From Flavobacteriales bacterium UBA7430 (GTDB lineage Bacteria > Bacteroidota > Bacteroidia > Flavobacteriales > UBA7430), in contig DLQO01000045.1 in the NCBI GenBank assembly GCA_002478765.1, positions 50,532 through 114,531 of the forward strand: DNA of 64,000 nt. The letters are read 5' to 3'. Every line of letters starts with the position of its first letter. Positions within the stretch are counted from its first letter, which is position 1. Below the pieces are notes generated by a model. It was given only the letters and a program-made list of their open reading frames with translations. It made no database searches and was not told where the DNA came from. Both the position numbers and the translations under genes were made by a program. Positions 28,255 to 36,637 of this stretch are shown here, piece after piece.

Positions 28255-28506
28255 TTATTTGGAAAATTTCGCGTAACGATTTTTAAACTTATCAATACGA
28301 CCCGCTGTATCAACCAACTTCATCTTACCTGTATAGAACGGATGAGATGTATTTGTGATTTCGCGTTTGATTAATGGATATTCAACACCATCAATAGTAA
28401 TTGTTTCTTTGGTAGCAGCACAAGACTTGGTTATAAAAGCTTCGCCGTTAGACATATCTTTTACTGCAACTAATCTGTATTCTTCTGGGTGAATTCCGCT
28501 TTTCAT
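28255..28506 (-). CDS. rpmE2: 50S ribosomal protein L31, type B
   Basis: An 83-residue ribosomal protein. The start is set at the ATG at 28506 (MKSGIHPEEYRLVAVKDMSN), which is the usual N-terminus; a TTG nine codons upstream is in frame but non-homologous. It lacks the CxxC zinc pair of type A L31, having a single Cys at SCAAT, which marks the zinc-independent type B form. TNTSHPFYTGK is the conserved signature. Confidence 0.95.
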   Translation of the reverse strand: MKSGIHPEEYRLVAVKDMSNGEAFITKSCAATKETITIDGVEYPLIKREITNTSHPFYTGKMKLVDTAGRIDKFKNRYAKFSK

Positions 28507-28530
28507 TTTAGTTCTGTATTTTTCAGGAGG

Positions 28531-28538
28531 CAAATATA
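28531..28538 (-). promoter_or_regulatory. Predicted -7 box for rpmE2
   Basis: Minus-strand TATATTTG matches TAnnTTTG and lies 24 bases before the rpmE2 ATG. The triplet 19 bases upstream is TTC rather than TTG. Confidence 0.5.
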
Positions 28539-28633
28539 ATGTTTTTCATAAAATTGAGAAAGCATAAGCTATTTTTTTCAAAATAAATTTCCTTTCAAAT
28601 CGTTTTCTATCTTTACCGAGCAAATAAATTACT

Positions 28634-30106
28634 ATGAAAGCCTTTTTTCGTTTAAGCCTACTGATACTCATTTCACTTACCGCTTGTCGTAAATCAAACA
28701 CCTATTACCAAGGTTCTACAAATTTACGATTTTCTACAGACACACTCCTCTTTGATACGGTTTTTACAACCGTAGGTAGCATCACCAAACGGATCAAAGT
28801 ATACAACGACCTCGACGAAGACCTTCAAATTGATGAAATTAAATTGGCCGGAAGCGAAGACACCCCGTATCGATTAAACATAGACGGACTTCAAAATGAT
28901 GTAGCTCAAGATATTCTTTTACGCTCAAAAGACAGTCTTCACATTTTTGTTGAAGTAACCATCGACCCAAACAACACCAATCAACCGCACATACACACAG
29001 ATTCCATTACTTTTCTGACAAATGGAAACCTCCAAGATGTTGACTTGGTTGCCTGGGGACAAGATGCGCACTTTTACTACAGCAACTCTTTTTTAGTTTA
29101 CACCAATGAAGACGCTCAACAACCAAACGACACTGTATTCTTCTACAACATATCGAACACAACAAATTGGACCGACGACAAACCTCATGTTATCTACGGA
29201 AATGTATTTGTTCGAAATGGGGGTACTTTAAATATAAATCCAGGAAGTAAAATATACCTCCATCACAACGCAAATATTATTGTACTTGAGGGGTCTAGCT
29301 TAAAAATTCGTGGAGACGTATCAAACCCAGTTTTAGTTACCAGCGACCGTTTGGATGAGTACTACAAAGATATTCCTGGGCAGTGGGGAAGAATATGGCT
29401 TGCAGGTGGAAGCTCCAATAACATCATTGAAAATGCAACGATAAAAAATGGTAGCATCGGACTGTATGTAGACACCGTTGCGAGTAGATATGAGCCTAAT
29501 TTAATCTTAAAAAATACAATCATCTCTAACCATAGTAATTATGGTATCAGAGCCTATTCAAGTAACATTAAGGCCTCAAATTGTCAAATAAGTGACAACG
29601 GTATTCACGATTTGTATTTGTTTGCAGGAGGAGATTATCGCTTCAGTCATTGTACTTTTGCCAACTACAATTCTGGCCATGCATACCCATCAGTGCGCAT
29701 GAGTAATTATTATGAGGACAACAATGGTAAAGAACAGTTAAGACCAATGATTCGAGCGGATTTTGAAAATTGTATTATCTATGGAAGCATCGAGAGTGAA
29801 GTAGGAATAGAGAGCAGCGCCAATGCTCTTTTCGACTTTAAGTTTAATCATTGTTTGATGAAACTTGAAAAATCAGATTACGAGCTTTCAAACACCAACT
29901 ATTTTGAAGGCAACCTCTTTAACGAATCCCCTAAGTTTATTCAAACAATGAGCGCATACGAGTACAATTATGAATTGGACTCCCTCTCACCTGCTATAAA
30001 TAGTGGGAGATCAAGTACAGCTTATCAGTTTCGAAAAGATTTCTACGGAAACTCTAGACTCAGTGATGAAGGACCAGACATAGGCGCCTTCGAAAGAATA
30101 GAGTGA
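28634..30106 (+). CDS. Surface lipoprotein with parallel beta-helix region
   Basis: A 490-residue predicted lipoprotein: signal peptide and lipobox LTAC with Cys18. Residues 25-140 look like a beta-sandwich domain (STDTLLFDTVFTTVGSITKR is typical of Bacteroidota surface proteins of this kind). From about residue 185 to 420 repeating strands such as GNVFVRNGGTLNINPGSKI and ENATIKNGSIGLYV form a right-handed parallel beta-helix. The end GPDIGAFERIE is the recurrent terminal motif of many secreted beta-helix proteins. No enzymatic residues can be assigned; polysaccharide binding is possible but not shown. The convergent ZIP gene ends 9 bases away. Confidence 0.7.
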   Translation: MKAFFRLSLLILISLTACRKSNTYYQGSTNLRFSTDTLLFDTVFTTVGSITKRIKVYNDLDEDLQIDEIKLAGSEDTPYRLNIDGLQNDVAQDILLRSKDSLHIFVEVTIDPNNTNQPHIHTDSITFLTNGNLQDVDLVAWGQDAHFYYSNSFLVYTNEDAQQPNDTVFFYNISNTTNWTDDKPHVIYGNVFVRNGGTLNINPGSKIYLHHNANIIVLEGSSLKIRGDVSNPVLVTSDRLDEYYKDIPGQWGRIWLAGGSSNNIIENATIKNGSIGLYVDTVASRYEPNLILKNTIISNHSNYGIRAYSSNIKASNCQISDNGIHDLYLFAGGDYRFSHCTFANYNSGHAYPSVRMSNYYEDNNGKEQLRPMIRADFENCIIYGSIESEVGIESSANALFDFKFNHCLMKLEKSDYELSNTNYFEGNLFNESPKFIQTMSAYEYNYELDSLSPAINSGRSSTAYQFRKDFYGNSRLSDEGPDIGAFERIE

Positions 30107-30115
30107 TACATCACA

Positions 30116-30946
30116 CTATCCCAGTGACACATCCAAAATCATCATCACCACAAATCCAAGAATAAAACCAATGGTAGAAGTATCTGTATACTTATCCAAC
30201 TGGGTTTCTGGCACAACCTCTTCTATAACTACATAAATCATTGCTCCGGCTGCAAAAGCTAAAGCGTAAGGAAGTACAGGAAGTGCATAAACAACCATTA
30301 ATGCTCCTGCAACAGCAGCAATTGGCTCTACAACTGCAGAAAGTTGACCAAACCAAAAACTTCTCAATCTGCTTACACCTTGTCGCCTTAATGGCATAGA
30401 TACGGCAATTCCCTCAGGGAAATTTTGCAAGCCAATACCGATCGCTAAGGCTACAGCACCAGCGATATCAGCGCCAGGCATCCCATGGGCTACAGCACCA
30501 AACAGAACTCCAACAGCAAGTCCCTCAGGTATGTTATGTAGCGTGATTGCCAAAACCAACAATGTCGATCTTTGCCAATCCGTCTTAACTCCTTCCGCTT
30601 TAGAACGTTCAAAATTGATGTGCAAGTGCGGCATGAGCTTGTCCATTCCATAAAGAAAGAAGGCTCCCATTAGAAACCCTACTGCAGCCGGAAACCAATT
30701 GGGTAAGTTGGGAGCAACATCTGGAGTCATTTCTATGGCAGGCGCAAGTAAAGACCAGTAGGAAGCGGCAATCATTACCCCTCCTGTAAATCCTAACAAA
30801 CCATCCAACAGCTGCCGTCTCAAGGTTTTTACGAAGAAAACCATGGAAGCCCCTAAAGCGGTTAACCCCCATGTAAATAATGTGGCTAGCAAGGCTCCAA
30901 GCACAGGGTCAATACCCTCAAAAAAGTGAACAATCTGCTCCATCAT
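30116..30946 (-). CDS. ZIP family divalent metal transporter (GufA-like)
   Basis: A 276-residue inner-membrane transporter for divalent cations (Zn2+, Fe2+ or Mn2+; specificity not readable). It has eight predicted helices with the two metal-binding helices HNIPEG (His137, Asn138, Glu141) and QNFPEG (Gln174, Asn175, Glu178), which form the binuclear site in BbZIP. A short His-containing loop, MPHLHINFERS, follows helix 3. Its start shares ATGA with the end of the regulator gene, so regulator and transporter are cotranslated. The likely job is regulated metal uptake. Confidence 0.88.
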   Translation of the reverse strand: MMEQIVHFFEGIDPVLGALLATLFTWGLTALGASMVFFVKTLRRQLLDGLLGFTGGVMIAASYWSLLAPAIEMTPDVAPNLPNWFPAAVGFLMGAFFLYGMDKLMPHLHINFERSKAEGVKTDWQRSTLLVLAITLHNIPEGLAVGVLFGAVAHGMPGADIAGAVALAIGIGLQNFPEGIAVSMPLRRQGVSRLRSFWFGQLSAVVEPIAAVAGALMVVYALPVLPYALAFAAGAMIYVVIEEVVPETQLDKYTDTSTIGFILGFVVMMILDVSLG

Positions 30947-31599
30947 AACAAGCTAATTAATATGTTTTTAGCCACATCAAGACTGATATGACTTTGAATA
31001 TCGTTGATTTTAACATCAAATGAATCATCGAATTCATTTACCTCTATCACTTCAACTTGAGCACCAATAGAAATGTTTAGTTTATCCAAATATTTTAAAA
31101 AGCTTGGCTCATCCATCACAACAGCAACAACTTTACCTCTAGATTTAACGGGTAATTCGCTAAAAGGTATCGCCGAAGTTTTGGGAAACTCTCCCGCTTC
31201 ATTGGGTATGGGGTCCCCGTGAGGATCAAAGGATGGAAAGTTCAAAAAAGCATCCAACTTATTTACCAACTCTAAGGACTTAATGTGCTCTAATTGTTCT
31301 GCGATGTCATGTACCTCATCCCATTTAAAATTCAGATGATTCACTAAGAAAACCTCCCAAAGTCTATGTTTACGTACAATATGAACAGCTAGGCCTTTCC
31401 CTTTTTCGGTTAAATAAACGCCCTGATATTTAACGTAGTGAATCAAACTTTTTTCGGAAAGTTTCTTCATCATGTCCGACACTGAAGAAGCTTTTGTATA
31501 AAGCTCATCAGCAATTGCGTTTGTTGACACGCTTTTACCATTCTTTTGAGACAACTTTAAAATTGCCTTGAGATAATTCTCTTCCGCTTGCGATAACAT
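30943..31599 (-). CDS. DtxR/MntR family metal-dependent transcriptional regulator
   Basis: A 218-residue metalloregulator: winged helix (residues 1-72, with recognition region SSVSDMMKKLSEKSLI), dimerisation/metal domain (73-140), and a C-terminal SH3-like FeoA-type domain (about 148-218). Likely metal ligands are His78, Glu82, His97, Glu101, Glu104 and His105. Glu101 occupies the place of DtxR Cys102, as in the manganese sensor MntR; Asn8 stands where DtxR has Met10 and MntR Asp8. The metal is therefore uncertain, Mn or Fe being most plausible. First gene of an operon with the ZIP transporter; divergent from the TonB receptor. Confidence 0.88.
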   Translation of the reverse strand: MLSQAEENYLKAILKLSQKNGKSVSTNAIADELYTKASSVSDMMKKLSEKSLIHYVKYQGVYLTEKGKGLAVHIVRKHRLWEVFLVNHLNFKWDEVHDIAEQLEHIKSLELVNKLDAFLNFPSFDPHGDPIPNEAGEFPKTSAIPFSELPVKSRGKVVAVVMDEPSFLKYLDKLNISIGAQVEVIEVNEFDDSFDVKINDIQSHISLDVAKNILISLL

Positions 31600-31617
31600 A
31601 ATGAATATTTACAGTTG

Positions 31618-31625
31618 CAAAAATA
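31618..31625 (-). promoter_or_regulatory. Predicted -7 box for the DtxR-type regulator
   Basis: Minus-strand TATTTTTG matches TAnnTTTG, 18 bases before the regulator ATG. Confidence 0.45.
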
Positions 31626-31652
31626 GGCTTTTTTAAATTAAACGAAATAATT

Positions 31653-31668
31653 TTTAGTCACGTCTAAA
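31653..31668. promoter_or_regulatory. Putative operator between the regulator and TonB receptor genes
   Basis: TTTAGTCACGTCTAAA has 5-bp inverted arms (TTTAG / CTAAA) and two further symmetric positions in the 6-base centre. It lies about 28 bp upstream of the regulator's -7 box and directly upstream of TATATTTA (31671-31678), a possible -7 box of the receptor gene. Size and symmetry suit a DtxR/MntR dimer site; binding is inferred. Confidence 0.45.
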
Positions 31669-31704
31669 TTTATATTTAAATTTACAAAAAAATTAATCTC
31701 GCTC

Positions 31705-33906
31705 ATGAAACTATTTAACATCCTACTTTTAATACTATCACAGAATCTTCTAGCTGAATCCTTTATAGAAGGCTATGTTAAAGACAACAATGACATCATC
31801 CCTTATGCAAACATTCAAATAAAGGACACCGATATAGGAACATCATCGGATTCATCCGGCTACTTTAGATTAGAAGTCCCTCAAGGAAATCATACGATTG
31901 TAGTAACAGCAATGGGCTACCACAAATTCAAAAAGAATATTTCTATGGATCAAGGAGTTACATTAAAACTCCATCCGGTGTTAGCTGAAACAAGTTATGC
32001 TATGGATCAAATTGTGGTTACGGGAACTCTAAAAGAATCTTTTGTAAAAGTTTCTCCTGTAAAAGTAGAAGTCATTACTTCAGCTTTTCTTAGAAAAACT
32101 CCTACCAATAATATTATGGAAATCATTGAAACTGTAAATGGTGTTCAAAAACAAATAAACTGTGGTGTTTGCGGTACTTCAGACATTCATATTAATGGGA
32201 TGGAAGGCCCATATTCACTAGTTTTAATTGACGGAATGCCCATCATGAGCTCTTTATCTACTGTTTACGGATTAAATGGCATTTCTACTTCGTTAATTAA
32301 ACAAATAGAAATCATTAAAGGGCCTAGCTCAACACTATACGGTACAGAAGCCGTAGCAGGAGTCATCAACATCATCACCAAAGACCCAAAAGATTTACCT
32401 AGGCTAGAAATTGAAAGTTATTGGAGTTCTAATCAAGAGAAAAACGTAGATATTTCATGGAGTCCAAAATGGAAAAAAACAGACATGCTATTCAGTGCAA
32501 ACCTTTTTCAAATGAATCATTTTATGGATGACAATAAAGATGGATTTGCAGACGAGGTCTTGAGTGAACGGCTTTCACTATTCAACAAATGGAGTTTTCA
32601 TCGCAAAAGTGGTAAGCTGTTTGAAGTAACAGGCAAATACTATCTAGAAGACAGATTCGGAGGGGTTGAAGCATGGAATAAAAGTTATAGAGGATCCGAT
32701 TCAATTTATGGTGAATCTATTTACACCGATCGCTGGGAACTAACTTCACGTTATAAATTCAACAGTAAAGAGAACGTCGAATTATTATCTTCTTTCAATT
32801 ACCATCATCAAGACAGCTATTATGGAGACTCCAATTATGAAGCAGAGCAAAAAACCTTATTTAGTCAACTTTTATGGTATAAAAACATTGGTCTAAGACA
32901 TCAGCTAACTACAGGGTTTAGCTACAAATACGATGGATACGACGACAATACTCCTGCAACAGAAAAAATGGACGAGACCCATACTCCTGGCGTTTTTATT
33001 CAGGACGAAATAGCTCTTTCAGACCAATGGAAAGTTTTAACAGGTATTCGTTGGGACCAACATGTCAAGCATGGAGCTATTTTTGCGCCTCGTATTAATC
33101 TTAAGTGGAGCCCTACTGACAATACATCTCTTCGATGGAATACAGGTACTGGATTTCGAGTGGTACATTTATTTACCGAGGACCATGCTGCTCTTACAGG
33201 TGCTAGAGATGTCGTTATTGCTGAAAAACTAGAACCCGAGGAGTCTATCAACTTCAATTTCAACTTACATCATTGGTTTCAAAAAAACGGTCATAACACG
33301 AGTGTAGATTTTGATTTATTCTACACACAATTCAGCAATAAAATTGTTCCCGATTACGATAGCAATCCGAGTAAGATCTTTTATGGAAACCTAAAAGGGT
33401 ATTCTGTATCAAGAGGGGCCTCTTTTCAAATAAACCATAGCTTTAGTCTTCCTTTAAACGTATCCTTGGGAGGGACTTTCCTTGATGTTTACTCGAAAAA
33501 TGGTGCCGTGAAAGAAAATGAATTATTTGCTCCAGAGTTTTCTGGCGTATTTTCTGTAGGATACGAATGGCCAATACAAAAGATAAAAGTGGATTATACT
33601 GGACGAATCACCGGCCCTATGCACTTGCCGACATATACGGAAGAATTCTCAAGAGCTGAAATGTCACCTTGGTACACCCTACAGCATCTAAAAATAGAGA
33701 AAGGGTTTTCAAACAAGCTAAGCGCTTACATAGGTGTTCGTAATTTATTTGACTACACTCAAGGGAGTCCGCTTATTGATTCGGGCGCAGGTTCTAATGG
33801 AACAGAGTCATGGAATGCAGGTTTCAGTCCAAATTTCGACACCGCTTATGTCTTTGGACCTACCCGAGGTCGAAGATACATGGTAGGACTCAAATGGAGC
33901 TTGTAG
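31705..33906 (+). CDS. TonB-dependent outer-membrane receptor
   Basis: A 733-residue outer-membrane transporter: signal peptide (about 1-18), carboxypeptidase-regulatory-like beta-sandwich (20-95, EGYVKDNNDIIPYANIQIKD), plug (about 105-225, with the typical LVLIDGMPIMS and IEIIKGPSSTLYGTEAVAGVI), and a 22-strand barrel ending GLKWSL. The plug contains the only two cysteines of the protein, Cys153 and Cys156 in INCGVCGTSD, near a His at 162, so a metal or disulfide site is possible. The divergent metal regulator and ZIP transporter suggest a metal or metal-chelate substrate, though the sequence does not show which. Confidence 0.88.
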   Translation: MKLFNILLLILSQNLLAESFIEGYVKDNNDIIPYANIQIKDTDIGTSSDSSGYFRLEVPQGNHTIVVTAMGYHKFKKNISMDQGVTLKLHPVLAETSYAMDQIVVTGTLKESFVKVSPVKVEVITSAFLRKTPTNNIMEIIETVNGVQKQINCGVCGTSDIHINGMEGPYSLVLIDGMPIMSSLSTVYGLNGISTSLIKQIEIIKGPSSTLYGTEAVAGVINIITKDPKDLPRLEIESYWSSNQEKNVDISWSPKWKKTDMLFSANLFQMNHFMDDNKDGFADEVLSERLSLFNKWSFHRKSGKLFEVTGKYYLEDRFGGVEAWNKSYRGSDSIYGESIYTDRWELTSRYKFNSKENVELLSSFNYHHQDSYYGDSNYEAEQKTLFSQLLWYKNIGLRHQLTTGFSYKYDGYDDNTPATEKMDETHTPGVFIQDEIALSDQWKVLTGIRWDQHVKHGAIFAPRINLKWSPTDNTSLRWNTGTGFRVVHLFTEDHAALTGARDVVIAEKLEPEESINFNFNLHHWFQKNGHNTSVDFDLFYTQFSNKIVPDYDSNPSKIFYGNLKGYSVSRGASFQINHSFSLPLNVSLGGTFLDVYSKNGAVKENELFAPEFSGVFSVGYEWPIQKIKVDYTGRITGPMHLPTYTEEFSRAEMSPWYTLQHLKIEKGFSNKLSAYIGVRNLFDYTQGSPLIDSGAGSNGTESWNAGFSPNFDTAYVFGPTRGRRYMVGLKWSL

Positions 33907-33957
33907 CAATGGGGTTAGTGCCTTAATCGATTCCGATTATTTATTGCCTGAATTCTG

Positions 33958-33965
33958 TATCTTTG
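33958..33965 (+). promoter_or_regulatory. Predicted -7 box close to the methyltransferase start
   Basis: TATCTTTG matches TAnnTTTG and ends only 4 bases before the ATG at 33970. If used, the mRNA would be leaderless or translation would start further in. Confidence 0.4.
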
Positions 33966-33969
33966 ATTT

Positions 33970-35142
33970 ATGCCAAAACACCAACAATTGATTGAGTTTC
34001 TTGATAGTATTCAAGATTCTTTTCAAAATAGAAACCTTATCAAACTTAGTATGAGTAAGGCTTCTAACCGAACCGATGATTTAAAAATGATTTACGTAAC
34101 GCCGGTCGAACTAAGGTCTGGCTTGAAATTCTCTTTCAAATATCGTTTTAAAACCAGAGATGAAGTTAAAAACTACAGTACAGAAGAGGCCCTTGAGTTG
34201 GTGAAAGAACTAATCGGGAATTCTTTTATGCAAATCTTATTGAATACGAATGAGGAAGAACAACAACTTCTTGTAAACAAAAAAGGAAAGGCAAAACGGA
34301 TTGTGAAAAAGCATGTGATTGATCAAATAAATCTAAACCACAACAAAGAGAAAAATTATCTGATTAAAAGTGTGGATAATATTTATTTGGAGAGACTTGG
34401 TGTTTGCGACAAAAATGGAAGAGTTAAAGACAAGCAGCAAGACAAATTCCGACAGATTAACCGGTATGTGGAATTGATGAGTCATTGGTTTGAAAAAACA
34501 GATCACCCAACAACATTGAATATTGTTGATATGGGATCTGGAAAGGGATACCTAACTTTTGCACTTTATGACTACTTAAAAAACCAACTCGGAATTAATG
34601 TCTCTATAACAGGAGTTGAACTGCGAGAAAATTTAGTCAAGCTATGCACGGAAATCAGCAATGAAAGTGGTTTTAATGACCTTACATTCGTCAGTAAAGA
34701 CATCCGAGACTTCAGTGCCAAAGAAATTGATGTTATAATTGCATTACATGCTTGTGACACAGCGACAGATTTAGCGATTTACCAAGGAATCATCGCCGAT
34801 GCGAAACTCATTGTTTGCGCACCGTGTTGTCACAAACAGGTTCGTTCAGAAATGGGCTCAACAACACAATTTAAAGCACTAACGAAACACGGGATTTTTG
34901 AAGAACGACAAGCCGAAATGTTAACGGACACCATTCGATCTCTATTGATGGAAAGAGAAGGCTTTAAAACAAAAATATTTGAATTCATATCCAATGAACA
35001 TACACGTAAAAATGTAATGATGATTGGACAAAAGACCAAGGCGAAAAGGAATCGAAAACAAATAGACGACAACGTAAAACAACTCAAAGAATCGTTTAAC
35101 ATCAAAAGACACGAGTTAGAAGACCTTCTAAGTAAGCTTTAA
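33970..35142 (+). CDS. SAM-dependent methyltransferase (Methyltransf_32-like)
   Basis: A 390-residue protein with an N-terminal extension of about 165 residues (basic, no recognised fold) and a class I methyltransferase domain: IVDMGSGKGYLTFALYDYL is motif I at about residues 178-196, ITGVELRENLVKLC motif II, and VIIALHACDTATDLAIYQG motif IV. The later CAPCCHKQVR segment is typical of the family that includes eukaryotic GSTCD-like proteins. A nucleic-acid substrate is plausible from the basic N- and C-termini, but none is known. Converges with the exonuclease gene, overlapping by 15 bases at the 3' ends. Confidence 0.75.
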   Translation: MPKHQQLIEFLDSIQDSFQNRNLIKLSMSKASNRTDDLKMIYVTPVELRSGLKFSFKYRFKTRDEVKNYSTEEALELVKELIGNSFMQILLNTNEEEQQLLVNKKGKAKRIVKKHVIDQINLNHNKEKNYLIKSVDNIYLERLGVCDKNGRVKDKQQDKFRQINRYVELMSHWFEKTDHPTTLNIVDMGSGKGYLTFALYDYLKNQLGINVSITGVELRENLVKLCTEISNESGFNDLTFVSKDIRDFSAKEIDVIIALHACDTATDLAIYQGIIADAKLIVCAPCCHKQVRSEMGSTTQFKALTKHGIFEERQAEMLTDTIRSLLMEREGFKTKIFEFISNEHTRKNVMMIGQKTKAKRNRKQIDDNVKQLKESFNIKRHELEDLLSKL

Positions 35143-35709
35143 GTAGATCTCTCGGCAAATCCAAGCATCGGTAGCTGCATACTCAATTTGTGCCAGAGAA
35201 AGCTTGTTCAGCTCCCAATTTGAAACTTGCTGCCTTTTAGAGATACGAAAACCCAAAACGAGAGCAGATAATTTTTTAGCACCTATGCTCTCGAAACCTA
35301 GCTTGGGAGCAAACACATTTAAATCTACTGTACTTTTCTCTTCAAAGAACTGAAGCTTTTTAAGATCTTTTAAGTCATCTCTCACGGCTATCCCTACCTT
35401 GACAATATTTTCATCTGAAAAAATAGAAGCCAATTCCTTGGTCATCGAAACTAATTTCAAACGGATGATGTAAGCCTTTATATCCGTAGCTATCTGAAGA
35501 AGGGCCACAGAATTTGTCTGCCCTTTTTTAAATGAAGGCTTCGTTTCCGTATCAATACCTATTAGTGGACATTTTCGAATTTCCTCGCAAGCTTGAACGA
35601 GAGCTTTATCTGAATCGATAAGAACGATTTCACCAGAGTATTTACCTAATTCTAAGCTACTTACCTCATCCTTGGTTATGTGTTTTTTATATTTTGATGC
35701 CTTATTCAT
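35128..35709 (-). CDS. 3'-5' exonuclease, RNase D/WRN type
   Basis: A DEDD-family exonuclease of about 193 residues without the C-terminal HRDC domains of true RNase D. Catalytic acidic residues sit in LIGIDTETKPSF (Exo I), KVGIAVRDDLKDL (Exo II) and IEYAATDAWICREIY (Exo III, with the conserved Tyr and Asp). I use the ATG at 35709, which overlaps the end of the upstream nuclease-like gene by 8 bases (ATGAATAA); the longer TTG-initiated frame to 35745 is less likely. RNA or DNA substrate cannot be told. Confidence 0.85.
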   Translation of the reverse strand: MNKASKYKKHITKDEVSSLELGKYSGEIVLIDSDKALVQACEEIRKCPLIGIDTETKPSFKKGQTNSVALLQIATDIKAYIIRLKLVSMTKELASIFSDENIVKVGIAVRDDLKDLKKLQFFEEKSTVDLNVFAPKLGFESIGAKKLSALVLGFRISKRQQVSNWELNKLSLAQIEYAATDAWICREIYLKLT

Positions 35710-36637
35710 GTATACGTTTTGGAGATAAAACTCCCTGTTTATCAAATTTTTGATCTGTTTCGATTGATTTAAGTTTGCTTAAATCTGGCATGCCTGACTC
35801 TATCCAAGCAGAGTACCAGAATGAGGCCAAAGCTTTGATCGATCGTTGCATTCTTCTTTCCACCATACCGTTTAAAGAGTCATTGTAATCGCGAATATAC
35901 TCACTCGAGTATTCGCGTGTAGCTTGACCATATTTGTGTTTAAACCGATACTTACCATCCTCTTTGTAATTTTCTGAAAGTTGCTTTTCTAAAGACAATG
36001 TTGAATCAACAAGTTCATGACTCTCTTTTACCAGCGTCCATGAGAATTTTAAAGGATTTTCCAAATGTACAACATTTCCTATGTAATACTCATAATCTCC
36101 TGAAAATGATTTAGGTATGTGAGTTTCCCAAAGAGCATGAATCCCTTTTTGATGTGTAAATTGACCATTGTAATTTGAAGTAGTATGCAAAGGGACACAT
36201 GCATCAGCTACATAATGCCCCAAATCTGAGGCATACTTAACAACATCTTCTATGCTTCCAGAATCCATAGCATTTACGAGCTTTTTGTAGTTCCAGTAAA
36301 TAACCCAAGGTAATATACCCCTATCATTGAGCGTGTCTTCTGTGTATTTCTTTTTGGCATCTGACCAATAAAATGGAACAGAATCAAATGGACTTTCTCC
36401 ATACAAATCAGCATCTATGTAGTGCCTGTAGGACTCTGTAGAGTCTACATACCTTCTTTTGTCTGCCAAAACTGCGCGCTCTTCAATCTCATCGAGATGC
36501 TTAATAAAGAAAGGACTTAAATCAGCCGGCAAAAGAAAAACTGCATTTCTATTGATGGTTCGGTGTGCTTGAAATCCCCAGGAGCAAAGAACAAAAAGAA
36601 AAATTACTACGTTTAAGACCGGGGTTTTTTTAATCAT
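35702..36637 (-). CDS. S1/P1 nuclease or zinc phospholipase C-like exported protein
   Basis: An exported protein of about 311 residues. Starting at ATG 36637 gives a clear signal peptide (MIKKTPVLNVVIFLFVLCS) and a mature N-terminus WGFQAH, where Trp and the His five residues on (Trp20, His25) match the first zinc ligands of P1 nuclease. Further likely zinc ligands occur in DLGHYVADACVPLHTT and HALWETH. Family members are nucleases or phospholipase C enzymes; I cannot choose. The start lies in an ATGA overlap with comB, so it is cotranslated; a longer reading frame to 36706 is inside comB and is rejected. Confidence 0.75.
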   Translation of the reverse strand: MIKKTPVLNVVIFLFVLCSWGFQAHRTINRNAVFLLPADLSPFFIKHLDEIEERAVLADKRRYVDSTESYRHYIDADLYGESPFDSVPFYWSDAKKKYTEDTLNDRGILPWVIYWNYKKLVNAMDSGSIEDVVKYASDLGHYVADACVPLHTTSNYNGQFTHQKGIHALWETHIPKSFSGDYEYYIGNVVHLENPLKFSWTLVKESHELVDSTLSLEKQLSENYKEDGKYRFKHKYGQATREYSSEYIRDYNDSLNGMVERRMQRSIKALASFWYSAWIESGMPDLSKLKSIETDQKFDKQGVLSPKRIHE

